Notes: generated from the letters alone by a model not told the origin. Counted from the stretch's first letter, positions 8,659-17,524 are shown. The stretch is DNA of 64,000 nt from Acinetobacter calcoaceticus (GCF_016508255.1 NZ_JADVKT010000002.1:1-64000); one strand, 5' to 3'. A program made the numbers and translations.

Positions 8659-9072
8659 TTAATCTAAAACCAGAAAATTTGCTGTACTTCGTGCAATTAT
8701 TTTGTTGTTTTGCCAAGCTTCGCTTTCGAGATTAAGTACGGTTTTTCCTTGTTTAATGAAGCGGCATTTTGTAATAACTTCGCCTACCGTACAGGGTCTT
8801 AAAAAATCCATGGTTAAATTAATAGTTGTGGCTGGTTTACGGTCATTTGCCAGAAATGCAAAAAGCCCCATTACATCATCGAGCATGGCGCAGATCATGC
8901 CGCCTTCAACTGTGCCACGCGGGTTAGTAAAGCTTTCTAGTGCTGTGTAGTGGATGATCAGTTCAGTGTGCTTTTCATTCCAATGGATATTGTGTCCACC
9001 CAAATGATGATGGATTGGAGGTAAGTGTTCTAAAGTTTTTTGATGCATATTGAAGGGTCCATCCTTAATCAT
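8659..9072 (-). CDS. hcaF: Hotdog-fold (PaaI-type) thioesterase-like protein
   Basis: A 137-residue hotdog-fold protein. The family signature is the segment NPRGTVEGGMICAMLDDVMG (about residues 50-69), followed by TTINLTMDFLRP. Such enzymes hydrolyse acyl-CoA thioesters. In this operon it may recycle CoA from hydroxycinnamoyl-CoA or dead-end thioesters, which is inference. The start is uncertain: ATG 9072 has no good ribosome site, and the alternative ATG 9048 (residue 9) has AAGGA 13 bases before it. A hairpin with a T run separates it from hcaE, so hcaFG may be expressed at a different level from hcaABCDE. Confidence 0.75.
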   Translation of the reverse strand: MIKDGPFNMHQKTLEHLPPIHHHLGGHNIHWNEKHTELIIHYTALESFTNPRGTVEGGMICAMLDDVMGLFAFLANDRKPATTINLTMDFLRPCTVGEVITKCRFIKQGKTVLNLESEAWQNNKIIARSTANFLVLD

Positions 9073-9086
9073 TCATTTTTCGAAAT

Positions 9087-9119
9087 AAAAAAAGAGGCTC
9101 TATTCACAGTAGAACCTCT
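9087..9119 (-). terminator. Intrinsic terminator between hcaE and hcaF
   Basis: On the minus strand a 9-bp stem (9119-9111 with 9101-9093, one G-U pair) is followed by seven T. It lies between the hcaE stop at 9129 and the hcaF start. Confidence 0.75.
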
Positions 9120-9128
9120 GGTTTTGTA

Positions 9129-10379
9129 CTATTTAAATTTCCATGTGTAATCAATGTTAATACGGGTTTCGTTTACAGGTTTGATATTGGCTGTGGAGAG
9201 CATGTTGTTGTCATAAATTGCATAGCGTGCCCGTAACCCTAGATTTTTTAACCAACCACTTTGAATGGTGTAGCCTAAATCAAAGTCAGTTTCACGTTCT
9301 TTTAGATTCGTCCCACCTAGGTTAGGTGCATAAATATTATGGCCTGTGGTGTAACGGGTCATGAAGCGTAAACCCGGTACATAATCTCTAAAGTCATATT
9401 CATAACGGAAGCTATAGGCTTTCTCTTTTGCGTTTAAAAACTCACCCGGCCATGTATCAATAAGTAGTCCAGTTTCACCTCCGGTTAAATACGGAAATGC
9501 GGTGTCGCCGTGATGTTGGAAAGTTCCAAAAATAAATTTATGGTTTTGGTGTTTGAGTTCGAAATGTGCATGATAAAGATCGTTATCGACTAAACCTGCT
9601 TTTGCTTGTCCGTCATCGCGGCTGCGATAGTAACGTAATTGCGAACTGAGATTGGTCGTGTCATTAATTTTGTATTGATGTATGGCTCCAACCATGGCTT
9701 GGTCATAAAGATCATTAACATCCATGTAAAAAGCGGTGAGCTTGAGTGCAGGATTAAACTGATAGTTTCCACCTAAATAATATAGACCGCTCGTCTCGGC
9801 ACTTTTGTATCGACCATTTACGCCTGAAATTTTAATTCTTTCATAGTTAGTCGAATCTCGTTGATTCACCTTATCGATATAAGCAGCCTGTAAGTCGAAG
9901 TCTTTAATATCTTTACTGGTGAGTGAAATACCTCGATAAGTTTGAGGGAGCAAACGAGCAGGTGAAGCCACTAGAACAGGATTCATTGGCATGAGCGTAC
10001 CTATGCGTAACTCGGTCTGGCTCATTTTAGCTTTTGCTGTGACACCAATTTCTCCGTAAGAGTCAGCAGGTTCATTGGTGCGTGTGTCTCGGGGTAAATT
10101 GCCTGTACCTGCGTATTTGGCGCTGGCATCTAATTTAAAGCCCGCCGTTGCCAGCACATCTAGCCCAAAACCAACTGTCCCTTCGGTATAACCTGAATTG
10201 GCTTTGAGAATAAACCCTTGTGTCCAGTCCTTAGCTGCTGGGTAAGTAGATGGCACTTGGTATTCACGATCAAAATAGAAGTTTCGAGTGGTGAGTTCTA
10301 CTGAACTATTGTCAATGAAACTGCCTGCCCAGACCGAACCTGAGAGCATAAGGCTTGAGTACATCCATAATTTCGACAT
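9129..10379 (-). CDS. hcaE: OprD-family outer-membrane porin
   Basis: A 416-residue outer-membrane channel, thought to let hydroxycinnamates cross the outer membrane. A signal peptide ends near SGSVWA-GS. The mature part shows alternating aromatic beta strands and the OprD motifs ELTTRNFYFDR, SGYTEGTVGFGLDVLA and SPARLLPQTYRGI, and ends in an aromatic/basic strand (YTWKFK). I place the start at ATG 10379 because AGGA lies 9 bases upstream; the 13-residue extension to 10418 has no such site. It resembles the vanP product at 22772-24052 over its whole length. It is the fifth gene of the hca unit. Confidence 0.85.
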   Translation of the reverse strand: MSKLWMYSSLMLSGSVWAGSFIDNSSVELTTRNFYFDREYQVPSTYPAAKDWTQGFILKANSGYTEGTVGFGLDVLATAGFKLDASAKYAGTGNLPRDTRTNEPADSYGEIGVTAKAKMSQTELRIGTLMPMNPVLVASPARLLPQTYRGISLTSKDIKDFDLQAAYIDKVNQRDSTNYERIKISGVNGRYKSAETSGLYYLGGNYQFNPALKLTAFYMDVNDLYDQAMVGAIHQYKINDTTNLSSQLRYYRSRDDGQAKAGLVDNDLYHAHFELKHQNHKFIFGTFQHHGDTAFPYLTGGETGLLIDTWPGEFLNAKEKAYSFRYEYDFRDYVPGLRFMTRYTTGHNIYAPNLGGTNLKERETDFDLGYTIQSGWLKNLGLRARYAIYDNNMLSTANIKPVNETRINIDYTWKFK

Positions 10380-10412
10380 AGCATTTCTTCCTGAAATATC
10401 ATTTTTTGTTTT

Positions 10413-10445
10413 AAACAAGGCATGGTTGTTGTATCTGCCTCGTTT
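10413..10445 (-). other. Intercistronic hairpin hcaD-hcaE
   Basis: Ten-bp stem 10413-10422 / 10436-10445 with one G-U pair on the RNA. No T run follows it, so it is more likely an mRNA stability or processing element than a terminator. Confidence 0.5.
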
Positions 10446-10460
10446 GGTTTTTAAATCGAA

Positions 10461-11600
10461 TTATTTTCCGAGTAGTTCTCGGGCTACGATTTCTTTCATA
10501 ATTTCATTGGTTCCCCCATAAATTTTTTGTACCCGCGCATCTACAAAAAAGCGTGAAATCGGGTATTCCTGCATGTAACCGTAGCCACCAAAAAGCTGAA
10601 GTAATTGATCAATCACCTCACATTGGACATCGGTAATAAAACATTTCAATGCTGCAACTTGAGTGACACTTAAAAGGTCTTGTTGATATAACGCAGCACA
10701 TTGGTCTACAAAAGCTTGTGCAGCTTTGGCTTTGATTTGTGCATTTGCGAGCACAAAACGAGTGTTTTGCATTTGACTTAAGGGTTGTCCGAAAGCTTTA
10801 CGTTGCATCACATAGTCTTTGGTGATTTCGATGGCGCCTAAAATTGACCCCAAAGCCATCATGGAAATGCTTAAACGTTCGCGAGGTAGTTCTTGCATTA
10901 AATAGGCAAAGCCTTGTCCCTCTTCACCTAAACGTTGGGTAGCAGGAACACAGACATCATCAAAAAACAGTTCAGCTGTATCTTGGGCATGTAGTCCAAT
11001 TTTTTGTAAGGAGCGTCCTTTTTTAACGCCCTCTAAAGCCGCATCGACTAAAAGAATCGAAATACCTTTTGCTTTGGCTTGAGGGGCGGTTTTTGCTACT
11101 AGAACGATCAAGTCGGCATGCAAACCATTTGAAATAAACGTTTTTGAACCATTCACACGATAGTGTTCATTTTCTAAAATGGCTTGAGTACGTATGGCCT
11201 GTAAGTCGGAGCCAGCATTGGCCTCTGTCATAGCAATTGCAGTGACGACTTCACCTGTGACCATTTTGGGTAACCAATAGCGTTTTTGCTTTTCGGTTCC
11301 AATATTTTGCAGGTAAGGGGAAACCAACTCATTTTGCCCACCAATCGCGACTGCCAAAGATGCAAAACCAGCTTGAGCAGTTTCTTGAACCAGCATGAGC
11401 GAGTAATGAACAGGGGCACCATAACCGCCATATTCTTCGGACACATCGACACACAAAAAGCCATTTTCCCCAAGACGAAGCCATAGATCACGTGGGATGA
11501 GGCCATCGTGTTCCCACTGTTCATAATAAGGGGCGACCTGTTCTTTTAAGAATCTGCGGTAGCTGTCCCGAAATAGTTCAAATTCTGTATCGTGTGGCAT
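10461..11600 (-). CDS. hcaD: Acyl-CoA dehydrogenase of the hca operon
   Basis: An FAD-dependent acyl-CoA dehydrogenase (379 residues). Visible family motifs are AMTEANAGSDLQAIRTQA (flavin and substrate binding), GSKTFISNG, RLSISMMALGSILGAIE and the C-terminal QLFGGYGYMQEYP with YGGTNEIMKEI. In hca clusters this enzyme desaturates saturated side chains, for example dihydrocaffeoyl- or phenylpropanoyl-CoA, to feed the hydratase-lyase HcaA; the role comes from the operon. ATG 11600 is preferred because AAGG lies 7 bases upstream, whereas the longer frame would begin with TTG at 11621. It lies 75 bases after hcaC, across an intercistronic hairpin. Confidence 0.88.
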   Translation of the reverse strand: MPHDTEFELFRDSYRRFLKEQVAPYYEQWEHDGLIPRDLWLRLGENGFLCVDVSEEYGGYGAPVHYSLMLVQETAQAGFASLAVAIGGQNELVSPYLQNIGTEKQKRYWLPKMVTGEVVTAIAMTEANAGSDLQAIRTQAILENEHYRVNGSKTFISNGLHADLIVLVAKTAPQAKAKGISILLVDAALEGVKKGRSLQKIGLHAQDTAELFFDDVCVPATQRLGEEGQGFAYLMQELPRERLSISMMALGSILGAIEITKDYVMQRKAFGQPLSQMQNTRFVLANAQIKAKAAQAFVDQCAALYQQDLLSVTQVAALKCFITDVQCEVIDQLLQLFGGYGYMQEYPISRFFVDARVQKIYGGTNEIMKEIVARELLGK

Positions 11601-11635
11601 GTTGAACCTTTTTTTAGGCAAAAGTGAGGCTATGG

Positions 11636-11653
11636 CCCAAACCGAAGTTTGAG
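11636..11653 (-). other. Intercistronic hairpin hcaC-hcaD
   Basis: Seven-bp stem 11636-11642 / 11647-11653 closed by a TTCG tetraloop on the RNA strand. No T run follows, so it is probably a stability or processing hairpin. Confidence 0.45.
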
Positions 11654-11675
11654 CTTCCTTTTCTCTTTCAATTGT

Positions 11676-13553
11676 TTATTGCTTTAAGGTAGGCACTCGA
11701 ATAATGAGTGGATTATCGCTCTGCTTTTGATAAAGTTCATCAATTAAAGCTGCACGACGTTTAGTGATATTGCTTTGGTTGAGGTTGCCTTTATCGGTCA
11801 CTTCGCCTGCATCGAGCTGAGGCGGTTCGGTCATTAAATAAAGCATTGAAACTGTATTTGAACTACCAGTCGCATCTTTATTAAAAGTCGTTAAAAATTG
11901 ACGGAACCATTGCTGGACTTTAGGGTGCTGTAGTATCTCTGTTGGAGAATGTTCGCCCAGCTTAAGGCCCGCTTGTTGGGCACAAGCATCCATTTTTGGA
12001 AAAATTAGAAAGCCAACAGCATTTAGGTTTGAACCTGTAATACAAACATCTTGAACCAGTAAATTACCTTGAATAAGTACTTTGTTGCGTAATGTGCCGA
12101 CATTAACAAAAGTACCCGTATTGAGTTTAAAGTCTTCTGCAATTCGTCCATCGTACATTAAGCCTTTAGTGGCATCATTTACATCGACTAAACGAACAGC
12201 ATCGCCCGTGTGGAAAAAGCCTTCATCGTCAAAAACAGTGCTTTGCTGGTCGGCCTTTAAGCGCCAATAGCCTTTCATGACATGTTTGCCACGAACACAA
12301 AACTCTAGTTTGTCGCCACATGGAACCAGCTTAATTTCACATCCCGGAGCAGGGTAACCAATAAAACCTGCCATCACGCGTGGACCAGTTGTAAAAGCAC
12401 AAGATGGTGCAGTTTCAGTCATGCCCAAGCCACTCATAATGCGAATTTTTTCTCCGCAATGTTGCTGAGCAATTTTATCGAGTCTGTTCCATCCTGCTTC
12501 TGAAAGCGCAGCACCTGCAAAGAATAAAATTTTAACTTTGGCAAAAAAACGGTCTCTTAATTCCTCATCTTTTTCTAAGGCTTCGGTCAGTTCTTCCCAA
12601 CCTTTCGGCACATTTAAATAGACGGTTGGAGAAATTTCTTTGAGATTACGAATGGTCTCGTCAAATTTTCCTGCAACGGGTTTACCATCATCAATGTAAA
12701 TCGTACCGCCGTTATAGAGCGCGATGCCGACATTGTGACTGCCACCAAACGTGTGGTGCCAAGACAGCCAGTCGAGTAGGACAGGTGGCGTTTCTTCAAA
12801 CTCAGGGAAAGTCTGTAATAGCATTTGCTGATTAACACACAACATTAAATGCGTGGTCGGCACAGCTTTAGGCAATTTGGTTGAACCTGACGTAAATAGG
12901 AATTTGGCAATTTGGTTTTCATCAAGGGTTTGGTAAAACTCTTGGACATTTGAAACTGGCGTATCTAACAGTGACTGAAAAGACGTGCAGATATGGTCGC
13001 CCACAATTCCTTTATTGGTCACTACTTCAATGCCGGATGTAATACATGTCTGAATCGCTTTGGCAAAGGCCTGACCATCACTGGCATAGACCATACCAGG
13101 GGTAAGCACTTCAAACACATGTTTAAGTTTGCCAAAGTCTTGAGAAATCAGAGAGTAGGCGGGTGAAATTGCCGAAAATGGCACACCTGCTAGCATGGCA
13201 GCCATAGACAGTGTTAAATGTTCAAGATCATTACCACTTAAAATGACGAGTGGTCTTTCTTGGCTTAAGTTACGTTCATGCAAAGCCTGAGCAATATGCC
13301 ATGCGCGTTGTAAAACTTCTGCATAAGTCAGTTTGACCCACTCACCTTGAGCATTACGTTTTGCTGCAAAAATATAGTCTGGTTTGGTTTGTGCAAAATG
13401 AATTAACCGATCTGTCAGTTTTTGTGGATACGGTTTTAATTGCTCTTTTGGGCTGATATAGAGCGTGTCATCTTTATGGTGATAATGAATATCATGTTGC
13501 CCTAATTTTACGAACCGTTCGCGGTCTTGTGATTGAGTGGCATTCATTTGCAT
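11676..13553 (-). CDS. hcaC: Hydroxycinnamate (feruloyl)-CoA ligase
   Basis: An adenylate-forming CoA ligase of about 625 residues that activates ferulate, p-coumarate or caffeate with ATP and CoA. The P-loop-like A3 motif LFTSGSTKLPKAVPTTH is at about 219-235. A5-type GLGMTETAPS, the GYWR and HTGDAVRLVD segments, and a feruloyl-CoA synthase-like C-terminal domain follow. I chose the ATG at 13553 because GGAG lies 8 bases before it; a GTG at 13562 and an ATG at 13547 are less likely. It follows hcaB by 91 bases, with a hairpin just before the ribosome site. Its CoA-thioester products are the known inducers of the hca system in A. baylyi, acting on HcaR. Confidence 0.88.
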   Translation of the reverse strand: MQMNATQSQDRERFVKLGQHDIHYHHKDDTLYISPKEQLKPYPQKLTDRLIHFAQTKPDYIFAAKRNAQGEWVKLTYAEVLQRAWHIAQALHERNLSQERPLVILSGNDLEHLTLSMAAMLAGVPFSAISPAYSLISQDFGKLKHVFEVLTPGMVYASDGQAFAKAIQTCITSGIEVVTNKGIVGDHICTSFQSLLDTPVSNVQEFYQTLDENQIAKFLFTSGSTKLPKAVPTTHLMLCVNQQMLLQTFPEFEETPPVLLDWLSWHHTFGGSHNVGIALYNGGTIYIDDGKPVAGKFDETIRNLKEISPTVYLNVPKGWEELTEALEKDEELRDRFFAKVKILFFAGAALSEAGWNRLDKIAQQHCGEKIRIMSGLGMTETAPSCAFTTGPRVMAGFIGYPAPGCEIKLVPCGDKLEFCVRGKHVMKGYWRLKADQQSTVFDDEGFFHTGDAVRLVDVNDATKGLMYDGRIAEDFKLNTGTFVNVGTLRNKVLIQGNLLVQDVCITGSNLNAVGFLIFPKMDACAQQAGLKLGEHSPTEILQHPKVQQWFRQFLTTFNKDATGSSNTVSMLYLMTEPPQLDAGEVTDKGNLNQSNITKRRAALIDELYQKQSDNPLIIRVPTLKQ

Positions 13554-13569
13554 TTCTTTCACTCCATGG

Positions 13570-13589
13570 AAAGCGCATCACTGCGCTTT
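13570..13589 (-). other. Intercistronic hairpin hcaB-hcaC
   Basis: Eight-bp stem 13570-13577 / 13582-13589 (AAAGCGCA / TGCGCTTT, 4-base loop) immediately before the GGAG ribosome site of hcaC. No T run follows it. Confidence 0.5.
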
Positions 13590-13644
13590 ATCTTTTTGCA
13601 TCATGCAATTTTTATTTAATATGTTGTTGTCCGCATTAACCCTA

Positions 13645-15096
13645 TTAAATCGGGTAATGACGTGATTGGGTTTGAATGGTAATCCAACGTAGTTCTGTAA
13701 ATTCAGCAATAGAAGCTTTACTACCAAATCGTCCGTAACCACTCGATTTTGTTCCGCCAAATGGCATTTGAGCTTCGTCATGCACGGTTGCGCCGTTAAT
13801 GTGACAAATGCCTGAATCAATCTGTTTAGCTACTTCCAATGCCTGCGAAATATTTTGGCTAAACACTGCTGAAGAAAGCCCGAACTCGCTGTCATTTGCC
13901 AGAGCTACACCTTCTTCAATGCTTGAAAAACGTTGAATGGTGCATACAGGCCCAAATGATTCTTCGCGGTAAAGCAGCATGTCAGGTTTAATATTGAGCA
14001 CCAGCGTCGGTTGCATGGTGGTGTCTTCAATATGAATGCCTAAAGGTAAGTCTGCGCCTTTGTTTTGAGCATCTTCAAGTAAATGCTGAATACGGTTTGC
14101 AGCGCGGCGACTTTCTAAAACACCGAGTACATTGTCTTTTGAAGTTGGATTACCTGCCTGAATAGAGCGGGTTTTCTCAATGAGCTTTTCAATAAATTGG
14201 TCGGCAATATTGTCTTGAACCAAAACACGTTCGGTCGACATACAGATTTGCCCCTGATTGAAGAACGCTCCAAAAGCGACGGCATTTACGGCTTCATTAA
14301 TGTCTGCTTCATTTAAAACCACGACAGGGGCTTTGCCACCAAGTTCGAGTAAAACGGGTTTTAAATATTTAGCAGCAGTCTCTGCAATAATTTTTCCGAC
14401 TTTGGTTGAACCAGTAAAATTAATGCGTTTCACGGCTGGATGCGACACTAAACGTTCCACAATTTGAGGCGCATCTTCGGCTGCATGGGTAATCACATTC
14501 ACCACACCTTCACCAAGACCCGCCTCGTGTAAAACTTCACCAATCAGACGATGCGTTGCCGGACAAGCTTCTGAGGCTTTTAGCACAACTGTGTTACCAC
14601 AAGCCAAAGGCATGGCAAGCGCACGTGTTGCCAAAATAACAGGCGCATTCCAAGGTGCAATGCCAACAATGACACCGCAAGGAACCCGTACACCCATCGC
14701 AAGATTGCCCGGCACATCTGACGGAATCAGGCTTCCGTCAATTTGCGTGGTCATTGCTGCTGCTTCACGTAACATGTTGGCAGCAAGGTGAACGTTAAAC
14801 CCATACCATGTCGCAGTTGAACCTGTTTCTTGCATTCCAGTTTCAATGAATTGCTCAGTTTTTTGGTCCATTAAATCGGCTGCTTTTAACAAGCGTAAAC
14901 GGCGTTCGGTAGGCGAGAGCTTCGACCATACTTTAAAAGCTTGCTGCGCCGAATCGATTGCACGATCAATATCATCCAAGGTGGCAGCAGCAGCTTTAGT
15001 TGCCACTGATCCATCAATTGGGCTAATACGCTCAAAAGTTGCCTGATTAGATGCATCAACAGATTGACCGTGAATAAGTAACTGTACATTTTGCAT
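13645..15096 (-). CDS. hcaB: Hydroxybenzaldehyde (vanillin) dehydrogenase
   Basis: An NAD-dependent aldehyde dehydrogenase of 483 residues, oxidising vanillin, 4-hydroxybenzaldehyde or protocatechualdehyde to the acids. The catalytic Glu251 lies in LLELGGKAP and Cys285 in NQGQICMSTERV. The cofactor motif FTGSTKVGK and the end motif MPFGGTKSSGYGRFG are present. AAGGA lies 8 bases before ATG 15096. It comes 37 bases after hcaA with no visible hairpin between, so these two steps (side-chain cleavage and aldehyde oxidation) are tightly co-transcribed, as expected for removal of toxic aldehyde. Confidence 0.9.
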   Translation of the reverse strand: MQNVQLLIHGQSVDASNQATFERISPIDGSVATKAAAATLDDIDRAIDSAQQAFKVWSKLSPTERRLRLLKAADLMDQKTEQFIETGMQETGSTATWYGFNVHLAANMLREAAAMTTQIDGSLIPSDVPGNLAMGVRVPCGVIVGIAPWNAPVILATRALAMPLACGNTVVLKASEACPATHRLIGEVLHEAGLGEGVVNVITHAAEDAPQIVERLVSHPAVKRINFTGSTKVGKIIAETAAKYLKPVLLELGGKAPVVVLNEADINEAVNAVAFGAFFNQGQICMSTERVLVQDNIADQFIEKLIEKTRSIQAGNPTSKDNVLGVLESRRAANRIQHLLEDAQNKGADLPLGIHIEDTTMQPTLVLNIKPDMLLYREESFGPVCTIQRFSSIEEGVALANDSEFGLSSAVFSQNISQALEVAKQIDSGICHINGATVHDEAQMPFGGTKSSGYGRFGSKASIAEFTELRWITIQTQSRHYPI

Positions 15097-15133
15097 GGGC
15101 TGTGTCCTTACATTGCCATTAGAGAATCAAAAG

Positions 15134-15967
15134 TTAACCAGTACGTTTATAGCTCTGTAAACCCGGTTTGATTGATTTTTCATCTAAAAATTGTTTCAAA
15201 CCTTCTTGGCGACCATTTTCAGTATCGCGATGGATACATTGATCTAGTTTGGCATATAAGTAGTCTTCGTTTTGGTCCCATGTCAGTTCGCGGCAGCGTT
15301 TAAAGCCATTTTTAGCTGTACGAAGAACCACAGGGTTTTTCTCAAGCAAGCAATTTGCAAGTTCGGTCACTTCTGCTTTTAGATCAGCAAGTGGTACGCT
15401 CTTATTTACAAGTCCCATAGTTTCAGCTTCTTTGCCACTAAAGGTTTTACCCGTCATGATGTAGTACAAAGCTGCACGATGACCAACAGTATCTGCCATT
15501 GCTTTGCTTACAAGGTTGCCCGGTGGAATTCCCCAGTTAATTTCAGATAAACCAAAGGTTGCTTCATCTGCTGCAATGGCAAGATCACACGCTACCAATG
15601 GTGAGAAACCGCCTCCAAAACACCAGCCGTTGACCATTGCAATGGTTGGTTTTGAATACATACGAAGAAGTTGCCACTGCCAGCGGCATGAGTCACGGCG
15701 AATACGTTCTTGATAAATTTCAGGCTGAGTGTCGACTTCGCGGAAATATTCTTTCAAGTCCATGCCTGCTGTCCATGAGTCACCTGCACCAGTCAACACT
15801 AAAACACGTGCATCTTGATCAAGTTCTATGGCTTCAAGCACATCAATCATTTCACGATTGAGTGTAGGACTCATGGCATTTTTCTTTTCTGGGCGGTTTA
15901 GGGTAACCCATGCAATTCCATCTTCAACTTTAACATCTACTGTTTCCCAGCGGTTTTCATAACTCAT
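15134..15967 (-). CDS. hcaA: p-Hydroxycinnamoyl-CoA hydratase/lyase
   Basis: A crotonase-fold enzyme (277 residues) that hydrates hydroxycinnamoyl-CoA and cleaves it to acetyl-CoA plus a hydroxybenzaldehyde such as vanillin. Recognisable segments are AWVTLNRPEKKNAMSP, AGDSWTAGMDLKEYF, MVNGWCFGGGFSPLVACDLAIA and LSEINWGIPPG, the last two forming the oxyanion and active-site region. The frame is open to 16075, but AAGGAG lies at ideal distance only from the ATG at 15967; the ATG at 15973 is one base from it. It is the first gene of the hca operon and starts 46 bases downstream of the proposed HcaR operator. Confidence 0.93.
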   Translation of the reverse strand: MSYENRWETVDVKVEDGIAWVTLNRPEKKNAMSPTLNREMIDVLEAIELDQDARVLVLTGAGDSWTAGMDLKEYFREVDTQPEIYQERIRRDSCRWQWQLLRMYSKPTIAMVNGWCFGGGFSPLVACDLAIAADEATFGLSEINWGIPPGNLVSKAMADTVGHRAALYYIMTGKTFSGKEAETMGLVNKSVPLADLKAEVTELANCLLEKNPVVLRTAKNGFKRCRELTWDQNEDYLYAKLDQCIHRDTENGRQEGLKQFLDEKSIKPGLQSYKRTG

Positions 15968-16007
15968 CTTCATACTCCTTGAATGATTTTTTGCTGTTCT
16001 GGGATTT

Positions 16008-16036
16008 AATTTAATATCAGTTAAACTTACATTCAA
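16008..16036 (-). promoter_or_regulatory. hcaA promoter with embedded HcaR operator
   Basis: Reading leftward, TTGAAT (-35, 16036-16031) and TAAATT (-10, 16013-16008) are 17 bases apart. The 17-base spacer is exactly the operator-like sequence, whose 18-base form is GTAAGTTTAACTGATATT. A MarR-type repressor bound there would block RNA polymerase. That HcaR is the binder is inferred from position. Confidence 0.7.
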
Positions 16037-16136
16037 GTCTTTTTTATAAAATTTTATAAATATTTTATAATTCATTGTATTTTAATTAATAATTAAATTT
16101 TTAAATAATAAAACATAAAAATATGTTGATTTTTTA

Positions 16137-16154
16137 GTAAGTTTAACTGATATT
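16137..16154 (+). promoter_or_regulatory. Second HcaR-type operator, before hcaK
   Basis: GTAAGTTTAACTGATATT occurs here exactly inverted to the copy at 16013-16030, 68 bases before the hcaK start. Each copy has the near-palindrome AGTTTAACT, suiting a MarR dimer. A TTGATT at 16126-16131 could be the -35 element. Confidence 0.7.
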
Positions 16155-16221
16155 TTTGGTGTGTTTAAACAATAATACACAAAGGGCTAAATGGAACGAC
16201 TAGTCAATAAGGGATAACACA

Positions 16222-17454
16222 ATGGAAAAAATATTAGGACAGCCTTCAAGGGCAAAAATTACGTTGCTACTGTGCTTTGCCATAGCAATTTTTGAGGGCT
16301 TTGATCTTCAATCGATGGGGGTAGCCGCTCCACGAATGCGGGCTGAGTTTATGTTAGATAATGCCCAGATGGCATGGGCATTTAGTGCTGCAATTTTAGG
16401 AACACTACCGGGTGCCATATTAGGCGGTAGATTTGCAGATATTGTAGGACGTAAGAAAATTCTGATTTTTAGTATTCTGCTTTTTGGAATTATGTCTTTG
16501 CTAACAGCATATGCTGCTAACTTCAGTTTGCTGTTACTCATCCGTTTTTGTACCGGTTTGGGAATGGGCGGGGCACTCCCGATGATGATTACACTTGCCT
16601 CTGAAGCAGTACCTGACCAGCAAAAAGGTACAGCAGTGAGTGTCATGTATAGCGGTATTCCTTTTGGTGGATTACTCACTTCTATTGTTGCTATGTCGTT
16701 GGCTGGTGATGCGGAGTGGCGTCATATTTTCTATATTGGTGGTATAGCGCCTATTTTACTCATTCCATTAATTATGCGCTTTTTACCTGAGTCAAATGAT
16801 TATCTGCAACGTAGAGGGCAGGCACAAAAAACGACACCATTCTTTGAGGTTTTATTTGCCAAAGAACGTCGTATGTCGACTATTCAGCTTTGGGTGAGTT
16901 TCTTCTGTACCTTAGTGGTGCTGTACTTCTTGTTAAACTGGTTGCCGTTACTGATGGGCGCACAAGGTTTATCGAAGTTACAAGCAAACTATGTGCAGAT
17001 GGGATACAACGTTGGCGGAATTTTAGGTTCAATCTTAATGGGTGTATTGCTTGATAAAGTGCGCATGAGTTTTGTGATTAAACTCATTTATTTAGGTATT
17101 TTATTTTCGCTTTGCTGTTTAGCGATTTCTCCAACCGTTGCTTTACTTGCGCTTTCGGCAGTCGGCTGTGGTTTATTTATTGTGGGTGGACAATCGGCAT
17201 TGTATGGTTTAGCTGCTATGTATTATCCAACTGAAATGCGTGGAACTGGCGTGGGTACAGCGGTTGCAATTGGACGCATCGGTTCTTTTGCAGGTCCTTT
17301 AATGGCTGGTTTTTTACTCTCGCTTGGTCAAAGCTCGACCATTGTGATTGGTTCAAGCATTCCAGTGATTTTAATTGCAGCGATCTCTGCATTACTTCTT
17401 GTCAAAAAACCTAAACAGCCTGTACATTTAGTACAAAGCTCAGGTGCTCGCTAA
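16222..17454 (+). CDS. hcaK: MFS aromatic-acid importer
   Basis: An inner-membrane proton symporter of the aromatic acid:H+ symporter family (410 residues, 12 membrane segments). Family marks are FEGFDLQSMGVAAPRMRAEF in helix 1, the loop GGRFADIVGRKKILI between helices 2 and 3, and GRIGSFAGPLMAGFLLS near the end. HcaK imports hydroxycinnamates. AGGG lies 9 bases before the ATG. It is divergent from hcaA with the operator pair between, and hcaR follows after 70 bases. This gives joint control of uptake, catabolism and the regulator itself. Confidence 0.88.
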   Translation: MEKILGQPSRAKITLLLCFAIAIFEGFDLQSMGVAAPRMRAEFMLDNAQMAWAFSAAILGTLPGAILGGRFADIVGRKKILIFSILLFGIMSLLTAYAANFSLLLLIRFCTGLGMGGALPMMITLASEAVPDQQKGTAVSVMYSGIPFGGLLTSIVAMSLAGDAEWRHIFYIGGIAPILLIPLIMRFLPESNDYLQRRGQAQKTTPFFEVLFAKERRMSTIQLWVSFFCTLVVLYFLLNWLPLLMGAQGLSKLQANYVQMGYNVGGILGSILMGVLLDKVRMSFVIKLIYLGILFSLCCLAISPTVALLALSAVGCGLFIVGGQSALYGLAAMYYPTEMRGTGVGTAVAIGRIGSFAGPLMAGFLLSLGQSSTIVIGSSIPVILIAAISALLLVKKPKQPVHLVQSSGAR

Positions 17455-17462
17455 GTTTTAAC

Positions 17463-17492
17463 GAAAGTATGGGGTTAGAGCCTCATACTTTC
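17463..17492 (+). other. Hairpin between hcaK and hcaR
   Basis: Twelve-bp stem 17463-17474 / 17481-17492 with a 6-base loop, followed by a mildly T-rich stretch. It could attenuate read-through into hcaR or stabilise the hcaK mRNA. Confidence 0.5.
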
Positions 17493-17524
17493 ACTACAGA
17501 TTTTCTTATGATGAATGAAAGGTT

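Noticed and set aside
16163..16170. Palindrome GTTTAAAC as an extra HcaR site
   Set aside because: Short, AT-rich and without the flanks of the 18-bp sites; expected by chance.
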